Assembly: GCA_913061185.1 (NCBI GenBank)
Contig: CAJXTI010000040.1
Location: forward strand, 1 to 33,684
DNA: 33,684 nt
Direction: 5' to 3'
DNA from: an uncultured Oceanobacter sp.
GTDB lineage: Bacteria; Pseudomonadota; Gammaproteobacteria; Pseudomonadales; Oceanobacteraceae
The notes beneath the pieces were generated by a model. It was not told the origin of the DNA and did not search any database. It was given only the letters and a program-made list of their open reading frames with translations. The translations under genes and the position numbers were made by a program. Of the stretch, positions 24,894 through 32,741 are shown one piece after another (position 1 is the stretch's first letter; each line of letters opens with the position of its first letter).

Positions 24894-27800
24894 CAGGTTG
24901 TACCTCCCCGATCGGTCTCGGCCAACGCCGTTTTCAGCAGTTCTGCCAGCTCTTGCAGCTGAAATCCGCCTGCCAATTGTTGCAAATACTCCAGCTGACG
25001 AGTGGTCATGGCTGAAGAGGTTTTCAGAATTTCCAGTGCCTGGACAACGCCCTTGCGATAGCCCATTTCGGCATACGCTTGCAGTTCCAGCAGTTGCGGA
25101 TGGGGTTGTAGCACACCAAACGCGGCAGTGTTACTGATGCGTGGTGCCTGGCGTTCCGCAGTCGTGGTCGACTGCGTTGACAATGCTCCTGTCCTATCGC
25201 TGTCGGGATCCCCACTCTGCCAGGTCCAGTGCAGTTCCAGCACGGTGCCGATGGTATTGAGCAGGCGACTGTTACTCACAGGCTTGACCAGGTAATCGTT
25301 ATAGATAGCCCGGTCGAATTCGCTGCGATCCCCTTCCTGGGCATCGGCGGAGAGCATGACGATCGGTACGGATATGCCTCGGGTACGCAACCGGTGGGCG
25401 ACTTCAAGGCCAGTAATACCCGGCATGGACACATCCATCAGGAACAGATCCGGTACCCGCTCACCAGCCTGTTCCAGTTCGTCCATCATGGTCAGGCAGT
25501 GCTCGCCATCGTGGGCTTCCAGCGTTAAGAATCCGAGCGGCACCAGCAAATCAGCCAACAAACCCCGTAGTACTGGATCGTCATCCACCAGAAACACCGT
25601 GCGCTGAAAACCTTCGTAACCAATGATACGTTTGTTCTCCAGCAACTCCGCGTGCTGACGTTGTTGGTCGGACTGAAGATTAACCCAGGGCAGCATCAGC
25701 GCGACGGTAAAGCAGCTGCCCTGACCCGGCGTACTGTCTACCTTGAGGTCCCCTCCCATGATCTCAGTGAGCAGTTTGACGATGGTCAGCCCCAACCCGG
25801 TGCCGGGCAAATTGGCTGTGGCGCGATTCCGTACCCGTTCAAAGGGATCAAAAATACGTTTGAGGGATTCAGCATCGATCCCAGGTCCGGTATCACGAAT
25901 GCGAAATTCCGCCACCTGATTGCGATAGCGAATATCAAAGTCGACCTGGCCGCTGACGGTATATTTGACGGCGTTGGATAACAGATTGATCAGAATCTGC
26001 CGCAGACGTTTTTCATCCGTCATGGTCCATTGTGGCAAGGTGCCCTGCACACTGGAGTGAAAACGAACCCCCTTCTGCTCGGCCTGCATGGCAAACATGG
26101 CATTCAGCTGCGCTATCAACACCGGCAGCTCCACCCGCGAGCGATACAGATCCAGCTTGCCTGCTTCAATGCGGGAAATATCCAGCAAGCCGTCAATCAG
26201 GTCAGTGAGGTACTGGCCACTACGCTGGATAATCGCCAGGCCATTCTTGTGGCCAGCAGGGGTATCGCCCTTGTTGGCCAGCAGTTGGGCATAGCCAATC
26301 ACCGATTGCAGTGGCGTGCGTAATTCATGGCTGATACCGGTCAGATAGCGGCTTTTGGCGGCATTAGCCGACTCCGCCAGCTCCTTCGCCTGCTGCAAAG
26401 CCTGGTCGGTTTCCTGGTGCGCTTCAATCTCGGCGGTGAGTTTGCGAGTCTGGCGGTTGGATTCCTTTTGCGCCACCAGCCGACTTTCATGGGCCAATAA
26501 AAACAGCCAGGCGAGTACCCCGGAGGCAATCATCAGGGTAAAAAACAGTGTCCACATGGTTTGTTGCAACAGCTCAGTCTCTGTCGCCGTTACTGGTGCC
26601 ATCTGTCGATACACCACCGCCAGCAGCACCGCAATCAGCAGATTCACAATCAATAACAAGCTGACAAAGTGACCCAGCCGGGAATTCACCACCCGTACGA
26701 TGCGGGGCGGCACAAACTTGGAAAGGAAATAGGCCAGCTGGCGGGAGACATGAGCGTGCGGCTTGCAGCTGTCCATACAACGCACATCCAGCGTGCAGCA
26801 GAGCGAACAGATAGGCAAATCGTAGGCCGGACAAAAACTCATGTCTTCCTGCTCAAAATGGTTTTCGCAAACACCACACTGAATGGTTTGCACATGGCGA
26901 TGGCGCACGTCCTCCGGCAAGCGCGACAAATCGGTCGGCACAATATCGGTCACCAACAGATCCAGCTCCGGAGAGGTACGGGCAATGTAGTAACGACCAC
27001 CGGTGAACCAGGCAATCAGTGGCACCACAACAAAGCAGATCCCCAAGCTGACAAAGTGACTCAGTGTGGCCGTGACTTCACCAAACATGCCCAGATAACT
27101 GAGCACACCACCCGTGGTTGCCAGCAACATGGAGCCAGTACCCACCGGGTTGATGTCGTACAAATGGGCGCGTTTGAACTCTACGATATCCGGACTCAGA
27201 CCCAGCGGCTTGTTGATCAGCAAATCCGCCGCCAACGATCCCAGCCAGCTGACGGCCACAATCGCGAATACTCCCAGCACTGCTTCCAACGCCTGATAGA
27301 TACCCAGCTCCATCAACAGCAGCGCAATCGTGACGTTAAATACCAGCCACACCACCCGGCCGGGGTGAGAGTGAGTCAGCCGCGAGAAAAAATTCGACCA
27401 GGCGATCGATCCGGCATACGCATTGGTGACGTTTATTTTCATCTGCGACACAATCACCATGGTTGCCGCCAGCAACAACGCCAGCCCGTCGGAATGGGTC
27501 AGATAAAAAAACACCCGCTGATACATATGGGTCGGGTCGGTCGCCAATTCGTAGGCAACCCCCTGGGTAATGGCCAGATAAGCCAGAAACGACCCCAGCA
27601 ACATCTTGATAATGCCGATAAACACCCAACCCGGCCCCGCCAGAATCAGCCAGAACCACCAGCGGCGAGCATTTTGTGGGGTTTTGGGCGGCATAAACCG
27701 CAGGTAATCCACCTGTTCGCCAATCTGTGGTACCAGCGCAAAAAACACCGATGCAGCAGCACCAAACAACAAAATATTAAAACTGCCTGCTCCTCCACCC

Positions 27801-28489
27801 GGAACGGCAGCGTCGTTGCCCGATCCAGGTACAGCAACGTCTGGTAACTGATCGACCGCCAGACCGTGAAACTGCGTCCAGGCCGCGAGTTGGCCAGATT
27901 CATTCACAATCACCACGGCCAACGCCAGGCACTGCAACAACACCCAGATAAACTGCGTGCCCGCCTGAAAACGACTGATCGCAGAAATACCGTGCATCAC
28001 AATTGGAATTACCGCCGCTGCACATAAAAAATAGCCGATCGCCAGCGGCACCCCGAGTAACGCCTGCAAGGCGCTGGCGAGAATCACCGCTTCAATCGCA
28101 AAAAAGATAAAAGTGAACGAGGCATAAATCAGCGACGTCACCGTCGAGCCCAGATAACCAAATCCGGCACCGCGTGTCAGCAAGTCGATATCCAGACCGT
28201 GCTTGGCGGCATAATAGGTAATCGGTACGCCGGTGATAAAAAACAGCAGACACACCACCAGCATGGCATACACGGTATTGGTAAAGCCGTAGTTCAGCGT
28301 CACCGCCGCCGCCAGCCCTTCCAGTGCCAGAAATGCCGTTGCTCCCAACGCCGTTTGTGCCACCCGTTCGATCGACATACGCCGACCGCTGCGAGCGGTA
28401 AAGCGCAGGGCAAAGTCTTCCAGCGTCTGATCCGCCACCCAGCGATTATAATGGCGGCGAACTTTGAAAATCTTTTGCGAGGCAGGCAT
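24893..28489 (-). CDS. NCS1-permease-like hybrid sensor histidine kinase
   Basis: This protein of about 1198 residues starts, as NCS1 nucleobase/allantoin transporters do, with RRHYNRWVADQTLEDFALRF, followed by about twelve membrane segments to roughly residue 490 (GAGFGYLGSTVTSLIYASFT, SQMKINVTNAYAGSIAWSNF). A cysteine cluster follows (Cys538, 541, 553, 561, 564, 565, 571, 575), then two further membrane helices (about 606-628 and 645-667) and a coiled coil. The kinase has phospho-acceptor His721 in GISHELRTP, the N box NLLSNAVKY, DTGPGID and GTGLGL. The receiver domain has phospho-acceptor Asp1019 and Lys1069. The last 80 residues are helical and not a standard HPt. The likely signal is a purine, pyrimidine, allantoin-like or related nitrogen compound, or transport flux itself. 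The start is uncertain: the frame opens at 28612, and 28489 fits the family N-terminus though its ribosome site is poor. Confidence 0.88.
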   Translation of the reverse strand: MPASQKIFKVRRHYNRWVADQTLEDFALRFTARSGRRMSIERVAQTALGATAFLALEGLAAAVTLNYGFTNTVYAMLVVCLLFFITGVPITYYAAKHGLDIDLLTRGAGFGYLGSTVTSLIYASFTFIFFAIEAVILASALQALLGVPLAIGYFLCAAAVIPIVMHGISAISRFQAGTQFIWVLLQCLALAVVIVNESGQLAAWTQFHGLAVDQLPDVAVPGSGNDAAVPGGGAGSFNILLFGAAASVFFALVPQIGEQVDYLRFMPPKTPQNARRWWFWLILAGPGWVFIGIIKMLLGSFLAYLAITQGVAYELATDPTHMYQRVFFYLTHSDGLALLLAATMVIVSQMKINVTNAYAGSIAWSNFFSRLTHSHPGRVVWLVFNVTIALLLMELGIYQALEAVLGVFAIVAVSWLGSLAADLLINKPLGLSPDIVEFKRAHLYDINPVGTGSMLLATTGGVLSYLGMFGEVTATLSHFVSLGICFVVVPLIAWFTGGRYYIARTSPELDLLVTDIVPTDLSRLPEDVRHRHVQTIQCGVCENHFEQEDMSFCPAYDLPICSLCCTLDVRCMDSCKPHAHVSRQLAYFLSKFVPPRIVRVVNSRLGHFVSLLLIVNLLIAVLLAVVYRQMAPVTATETELLQQTMWTLFFTLMIASGVLAWLFLLAHESRLVAQKESNRQTRKLTAEIEAHQETDQALQQAKELAESANAAKSRYLTGISHELRTPLQSVIGYAQLLANKGDTPAGHKNGLAIIQRSGQYLTDLIDGLLDISRIEAGKLDLYRSRVELPVLIAQLNAMFAMQAEQKGVRFHSSVQGTLPQWTMTDEKRLRQILINLLSNAVKYTVSGQVDFDIRYRNQVAEFRIRDTGPGIDAESLKRIFDPFERVRNRATANLPGTGLGLTIVKLLTEIMGGDLKVDSTPGQGSCFTVALMLPWVNLQSDQQRQHAELLENKRIIGYEGFQRTVFLVDDDPVLRGLLADLLVPLGFLTLEAHDGEHCLTMMDELEQAGERVPDLFLMDVSMPGITGLEVAHRLRTRGISVPIVMLSADAQEGDRSEFDRAIYNDYLVKPVSNSRLLNTIGTVLELHWTWQSGDPDSDRTGALSTQSTTTAERQAPRISNTAAFGVLQPHPQLLELQAYAEMGYRKGVVQALEILKTSSAMTTRQLEYLQQLAGGFQLQELAELLKTALAETDRGGTT

Positions 28490-28712
28490 AAGTAAGCAGT
28501 CGATATACAAACGGTCAGCGCGCAGCATACCCAAACCGCCGCCAGAAGACTGCAATTGCGCACCGCCACCACCGCATACAACCGACGCACTGGCCAAATA
28601 CCAGTCCGTCATCGGCCAAGCGGTGCCCCAAATAACCTGCGATAGATCAGTGAGTCTGCACAGTAGGCTGATATAGTCCGTTGGTTTATTTTACGAGATC
28701 AAGGCAACCGAC

Positions 28713-29159
28713 ATGAGCCCAACCTCAAATACTCCCGCGTATGGACAAGGCGACGCCACTTATCAGGCCGCCGGTGGTCTGGAAGGTATCACCGCATTGG
28801 TCGACCGTTTTTATCAACGGATGGACACTCTGCCAGAAGCCAGAATCCTGCGTGCCATGCACTCAGACGATCTGACCTCATCGCGGCAAAAACTCACCTG
28901 GTTTCTGTCTGGCTGGACTGGCGGCCCGAAGCTGTATGCCGAGCACGTGGGTGCCATCAGTATTCCTGTCGCTCACGCCCACCTGCCAGCCGATGAAAGC
29001 AGCGTTCAAGCCTGGCTGACCTGCATGGATCTGGCGTTACAGGATCTGAACTACCCGGATGATTTTCGCCACTACATGATCCAGCAGCTGTCACGACCGG
29101 CCGAAAGCATTCGACTGATGTGTAAATTCCACGCCGATAAAAACGCCAATGGTTCGTAG
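28713..29159 (+). CDS. Group II truncated haemoglobin
   Basis: This 148-residue small haem protein binds oxygen or NO. Group II features are visible: the B-helix VDRFYQRMDT with Tyr at B10 (Tyr34), WFLSGWTGGPKLYAEHVG in the CD-E region, the proximal His in PVAHAHLPAD (most likely His88), and the G-helix WLTCMDLAL with Trp101 at the group-II G8 position. The family's usual GHPxLRxRH segment is diverged here (GAISIPVAHAH). The start at 28713 has a CAAGG site upstream. The gene is divergent from the permease-kinase. Its stop codon TAG forms part of the REP-like element that begins at 29155. Confidence 0.87.
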   Translation: MSPTSNTPAYGQGDATYQAAGGLEGITALVDRFYQRMDTLPEARILRAMHSDDLTSSRQKLTWFLSGWTGGPKLYAEHVGAISIPVAHAHLPADESSVQAWLTCMDLALQDLNYPDDFRHYMIQQLSRPAESIRLMCKFHADKNANGS

Positions 29160-29243
29160 GGACGCCCTCTGTGGCTGTCCGCAACGATGCTAAGCCGGAG
29201 CAGCAGCCACGCACTGAGGCGGGCCTACGGAATCGCAATGGCG
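29155..29243. repeat. REP-like element overlapping the globin stop codon
   Basis: The element starts CGTAGGGACGCCCTCTGTGG and ends with CACGCACTGAGGCGGGCCTACGG, then continues into AATCGCAATGGCG, the inverted match of the flank seen at 23161. The left 26 bases match the copy at 23838-23863 with one difference. It overlaps the last codons of the globin gene and fills the gap to the convergent redox gene. Confidence 0.85.
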
Positions 29244-29252
29244 CGGTCGATA

Positions 29253-29642
29253 TCAGACCGACAGCGTTGACAACTGCTCTTTCAGGGAGCGAATTTCCCT
29301 GAAGCGGGCAAGCGCCGTCGGAAACATACCACTATCGTAAAACGCCAAAGTCGGCAGACTTTCCGGGCTGATGCCGTGCGCAGCGGCAAAGTGCTGAATC
29401 AAACCAGCGGTGTCGCTGAGATACTGACCCGGAGACAATTCGACGGTTGGAAAGGAGGCCACCTCGCCAGTCAGTTGCTGAAGCTCAGACCGACGAGCAT
29501 TCAGCTGATCTTCATCATCCGCATCGACCCGAACCACTTCGACCTGATCCAGCAAACCGGCTTCCGTGATAAACAGCAAAAACCGAAAGCAAAACGGGCA
29601 GGAACTCTTCAACCAGGCTTTGGCTTTAAACTCGTTGGTCAT
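29253..29642 (-). CDS. Glutaredoxin/GST-N-terminal-like thiol-redox protein
   Basis: This 129-residue protein has a thioredoxin-fold N-terminal half and a CPFC active-site motif (WLKSSCPFCFRFLLFITEAG). The cis-Pro region SFPTVELSPG, the segment ASFPTVEL to YLSDTAGLIQHF, and the helical end are like the start of glutathione transferases and glutaredoxins. It probably reduces disulfides or glutathionylated thiols in the cytosol. A GGAG ribosome site is upstream of the ATG at 29642. It lies on the same strand as a redox-active disulfide protein and a permease, with 82 bases between, so co-transcription is possible. Confidence 0.78.
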   Translation of the reverse strand: MTNEFKAKAWLKSSCPFCFRFLLFITEAGLLDQVEVVRVDADDEDQLNARRSELQQLTGEVASFPTVELSPGQYLSDTAGLIQHFAAAHGISPESLPTLAFYDSGMFPTALARFREIRSLKEQLSTLSV

Positions 29643-29724
29643 CGTGATCTCCGGGATTCAAATTGGAAAAAGTGCGCCATCCTGCCAGTTTCCAGCCGCT
29701 GTTGTCCAATACCCGCACCTCCTG

Positions 29725-29961
29725 TCAGCTTGTCAGCCAAGACTCAACACTGGCCCGATCCGGGATTGAACCAGAATGCACCAGCTGTTCATCCACCACC
29801 ACCGCCGGAGTACTCATCACCCCGTAACCCATAATGGTCTCGGGACTAGTGACCTTATTCAACTCAATCGTTACCCCTTGTTCGGCGGCAATTTTCTGTA
29901 TCAAATCAGCGGTTTTCTGGCACTTGGTACAACCACTGCCGAGCACATTAAACACTTTCAT
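29725..29961 (-). CDS. Small thioredoxin-like redox-active disulfide protein
   Basis: This 78-residue minimal thioredoxin-fold protein has a GSGCTKCQKT active site (CxxC), the cis-Pro in VMSTPAVVVDEQLVHSG, and SIPDRASVESWL at the end. These match the redox-active disulfide protein family often encoded next to ArsP/YraQ-type permeases. The ATG at 29961 is chosen because AAAAGG lies 8 bases upstream; a GTG at 29970 overlaps that ribosome site. It is 82 bases downstream of the permease on the same strand. A role in supplying reduced thiols for metal or arsenical handling is inferred from context. Confidence 0.85.
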   Translation of the reverse strand: MKVFNVLGSGCTKCQKTADLIQKIAAEQGVTIELNKVTSPETIMGYGVMSTPAVVVDEQLVHSGSIPDRASVESWLTS

Positions 29962-30043
29962 ATCAGTCACCTTTTACGTAAAAAAAGACACAGAACGGCA
30001 TTCATATAACTCTCATCAAACCACTGTCTTCAAACCACTATCT

Positions 30044-31036
30044 TCAGACCAACAGTAAGGCCACCGCATTTAACACCCAACCCACCAGCGTGAACGCCAC
30101 CAGCAACAATGCAAATACCGTCGCCAGCAATTTCCACTGCATCACCTGTTTCAACAAGATAAATTCAGGAAAACTGGCCGCAACCGTACTCATACAAAAC
30201 GCCATCGTCGTGCCCAGTGGCAGCCCCTTCAGAAACAGACTTTCCATCACCGGGATAACCCCGGTCGCGTTGGAATACAATGGCACGCCAACCAATACCG
30301 CAGCGGGTACCGACCACCATTGCCCTTGTCCCAAGGTGTTTTGCAGCCAACCTGCCGGAATAAACCCATGCAGCGCCGCCCCAAGGCCAACACCGATAAA
30401 TACCCACTTCCAAACCCGTGAGACAATGTCGGTCAGCTCAGCCAGAGCAAATACATGACGCTGCTTGAACGACAATTGACTGGCCGTTACCGCGCCCGCG
30501 TCTGTCTGGGCGCTGGCATTCAGATAAGCCTTGAGCGCAAACGGCTGCAACCAGCGCTCGGCATGAATCGCATCCAGGAACATCCCGCCCAATACCCCCA
30601 CCAACATGCCTACCAGCACATAGATGGCGGTAATTTCCCACCCTACCAAACTCAGCAATAACAACACTGCCACCTCGTTGATTAACGGCGAGGTCAGCAA
30701 AAACGCCATGGTAATGCCTACCGGAATACCGGCCGAGGTAAACCCCAGAAAAATCGGAATACTGGAACAGGAACAAAACGGCGTAATGGCTCCGAAGACA
30801 CTTCCCAGCAGGTAGCCCACGCCCCGGTTGGTGCTGGCCAGATAACGGCGTACCCGCTCCACATTCAGCGAGGCGCGAATAAACGACACACAATAAATCA
30901 TCACCACCAGCAAAAAGAAAATCTTGCTGGTGTCTTCAATAAAGAAATGCAGCGACTGCCCAAGTCGCGAGCCAGGATCCAGCGCCAACAGCGAATACGT
31001 CAGCCAGGAAGCAAAATCGGTAAACCACGACAGCAT
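30044..31036 (-). CDS. ArsP/YraQ-type permease
   Basis: This 330-residue inner-membrane permease has about eight to ten membrane helices in two repeated halves. The motif FGAITPFCSCSSIPIFLGFTSAGIP in the first half and VGVPLYSNATGVIPVMESLF in the second match the ArsP_1/UPF0718 family, some members of which export organoarsenicals and others of which have unknown substrates. The CSCSS cysteines are the proposed arsenical-binding site of ArsP. The following small redox-active protein supports a thiol- or metalloid-related function. A palindromic operator candidate lies 76 bases upstream. No ArsR-family regulator is encoded in the window. Confidence 0.83.
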   Translation of the reverse strand: MLSWFTDFASWLTYSLLALDPGSRLGQSLHFFIEDTSKIFFLLVVMIYCVSFIRASLNVERVRRYLASTNRGVGYLLGSVFGAITPFCSCSSIPIFLGFTSAGIPVGITMAFLLTSPLINEVAVLLLLSLVGWEITAIYVLVGMLVGVLGGMFLDAIHAERWLQPFALKAYLNASAQTDAGAVTASQLSFKQRHVFALAELTDIVSRVWKWVFIGVGLGAALHGFIPAGWLQNTLGQGQWWSVPAAVLVGVPLYSNATGVIPVMESLFLKGLPLGTTMAFCMSTVAASFPEFILLKQVMQWKLLATVFALLLVAFTLVGWVLNAVALLLV

Positions 31037-31111
31037 GACAAAGTACCCTCTGAACAGATCAAGCTGATTTCTTTTTACACCCGTTCTGCAATGCCAACTT
31101 GATCCAGATTA

Positions 31112-31127
31112 ATAACCGAATGGTTAT
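31112..31127. promoter_or_regulatory. Palindromic operator candidate upstream of the permease
   Basis: ATAACC-GAAT-GGTTAT has perfect 6-bp arms within an A/T-rich stretch in the gap 31037-31201. Size and base content suit an ArsR/SmtB-type repressor site. The regulator itself is not in this window. Confidence 0.5.
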
Positions 31128-31201
31128 AAAAAATGCGCTGAACATACACACTATTCAGCAGCGGTGATTCTTACGCGGAACCTGGGAAGGCGGGCCGCCC
31201 G

Positions 31202-32002
31202 TCAAGCCGACCAATAAAACATGCCAGACTTTTTATTCAGAATGGTCGCCACATAATGGGCATCACACGGCTTGCCTGCCAGCCCGTAACACACATGCAA
31301 GGGTAACAAGTGCTCTTCGCGAGGATGACAGAAACGGGCGGCTGGAGCCTGCTCCCATGCCACAAAACGGCGACTGCGCTCCCCTTCATCCAGCGCCTGG
31401 CTGGAACAGGTTTCCAGTAACCAGTCTTCAAATGACTGGTTACGTGCTCGCATCTCGGCTGAATCCGGCGCAAAAAACGCCCGCATATTATGGAATGAAA
31501 AACCGGAACCCAGCACCAGCAGATTGTCATAATCAAGTGCCTGCAAAGCCTGGCCAATCGCCAGATGATCCGCTGCATCCAGGTTATGTTTCAGCGACAG
31601 CTGCACACACGGAATATCCGCCTGCGGATACATCAACATCAATGGCACAAACAGGCCATGATCAAAGCCGCGCTGAGTATCCAGCCGACTCGGAATGCCA
31701 GCAGATTCTAACGACTGATAGACTCTATTCGCCAGCTCCGGCTCGCCGCCGCAAGGGTACTGCAACTGATAGGATTCTGGCGGAAAACCATAATAGTCAT
31801 AAATCAGCGCCGGATCGGCTCCGGCAGTAATCGTCGGTACTTGCTCTTCCCAATGGGCGCTGATTACCAGAATCGCCGCAGGCTTCTTTAATGTGGCGGT
31901 AATTTCCTGTAACCGTTGCACCATCTCACGGTGGCCAGGATCGCCTAGCAACGGCATCGGACCACCACCATGGGAAATAAACAAAATATCTTTGTGGCTC
32001 AT
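31202..32002 (-). CDS. ygiD: DODA-type extradiol aromatic ring-opening dioxygenase
   Basis: This 266-residue enzyme has the LigB/DODA fold, a class III extradiol dioxygenase that opens catechol rings using a non-haem metal. The N-terminal FISHGGGPMPLLGD supplies His, the ISAHWEE segment supplies the second metal-site His, and GFDHGLFVPLMLMYPQADIP and GSGFSFHNMRAF complete the active-site framework. Length fits YgiD and plant DODA. The natural substrate in bacteria is unclear. It lies downstream of a DoxX gene on the same strand, with a divergent LysR regulator beyond, a common arrangement in gammaproteobacteria. Confidence 0.9.
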   Translation of the reverse strand: MSHKDILFISHGGGPMPLLGDPGHREMVQRLQEITATLKKPAAILVISAHWEEQVPTITAGADPALIYDYYGFPPESYQLQYPCGGEPELANRVYQSLESAGIPSRLDTQRGFDHGLFVPLMLMYPQADIPCVQLSLKHNLDAADHLAIGQALQALDYDNLLVLGSGFSFHNMRAFFAPDSAEMRARNQSFEDWLLETCSSQALDEGERSRRFVAWEQAPAARFCHPREEHLLPLHVCYGLAGKPCDAHYVATILNKKSGMFYWSA

Positions 32003-32017
32003 ACTCGGGCTCTCACG

Positions 32018-32044
32018 TTAACCGGCAGTCAATTAACCGGCAGT
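32018..32044. repeat. Direct repeat upstream of the dioxygenase gene
   Basis: TTAACCGGCAGT occurs twice with a 15-base period (32018-32029 and 32033-32044), 16 bases before the dioxygenase start. It may be a regulator-binding site or a small slippage duplication. Confidence 0.5.
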
Positions 32045-32099
32045 AATAGGAGGTGCAGGGCTCTGAGTTCAATACGCGGCTCAATACCCTGACCTGACT

Positions 32100-32582
32100 T
32101 CAGACAGTCACCGGCTCCAGACGGTTAACCCGACCGCCCTTGAGCGCTTGATGCAACCACTGATCCAGCGCCAGGCTTCCGCCTCCCTGAACCGTCAGCG
32201 CCGCCGTCACCGCCAATAAGCTTAACGCGTATTCATAGCCGTTATTGCTCAGAAACAAACCATGACTGATATGAGTGCTGAAGATCGCCACCAGCATGGT
32301 CAATGCAATGACCAGCGCCGCCGGACGAGTCAGTAGCCCCAACACCAGCGCCAGACCTCCAAAAAACTCCGCACTACCGGCCAGCAACGCCATTAGATAA
32401 CCGGGTTCCAGGCCAATACTGGCCATCCACTGACCAGTACCTTCCAAGCCGTAGCCACCCCACCAGCCGAACAGTTTTTGAGAACCGTGGGCGGCTAATA
32501 CCAGGCCGACGGGTACACGCAGAATCAGCGCAGCCAAACCCGCATCAGAAGCCAACAAGGTCGTGATCAATTTATTACTCAT
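32100..32582 (-). CDS. DoxX family membrane protein
   Basis: This 160-residue inner-membrane protein has four predicted helices. The family pattern is seen in ALILRVPVGLVLAAHGSQKLFGWWGGYG, FFGGLALVLGLLTRPAALVIALTML and NGYEYALSLLAVTAALTVQGGG. DoxX-like proteins are linked to thiosulfate or quinone redox in some organisms, but most are of unknown function. The ATG at 32582 has a GAGGA ribosome site. It is divergent from a LysR regulator and 97 bases upstream of the dioxygenase, suggesting a small LysR-controlled operon. Confidence 0.88.
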   Translation of the reverse strand: MSNKLITTLLASDAGLAALILRVPVGLVLAAHGSQKLFGWWGGYGLEGTGQWMASIGLEPGYLMALLAGSAEFFGGLALVLGLLTRPAALVIALTMLVAIFSTHISHGLFLSNNGYEYALSLLAVTAALTVQGGGSLALDQWLHQALKGGRVNRLEPVTV

Positions 32583-32679
32583 GGTGAATCCTCACAGAAA
32601 TAGTTAAGTGCCCGCGCCATTACGTCAGGCGATAAGCACACTTTACTCTTGCGATTCATAAACACTAAGATGGCAGCCA

Positions 32680-32713
32680 TTGCTTAATTAGCAACGATAT
32701 GTTGATAATCAAC
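32680..32713. promoter_or_regulatory. Two palindromes in the DoxX/LysR divergent promoter
   Basis: TTGCT-TAATT-AGCAA at 32680-32694 and GTTGAT-A-ATCAAC at 32701-32713 lie 28 to 62 bases before the LysR start. They are short dyads typical of LysR-type binding sites and could serve autoregulation and control of doxX. Confidence 0.5.
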
Positions 32714-32741
32714 CCCTCATACTCTTAAACAGGAAGCCGCT

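Noticed and set aside
26669..27847. 392-codon plus-strand frame
   Set aside because: It is antisense to the permease part of the hybrid kinase; its His/Gln-rich product is typical of a shadow frame.
28490..28612. 41-residue N-terminal extension of the hybrid kinase
   Set aside because: It is Gly/Ser-rich and unlike NCS1 N-termini, which start just before the RRHYNRW segment; kept only as an alternative start.
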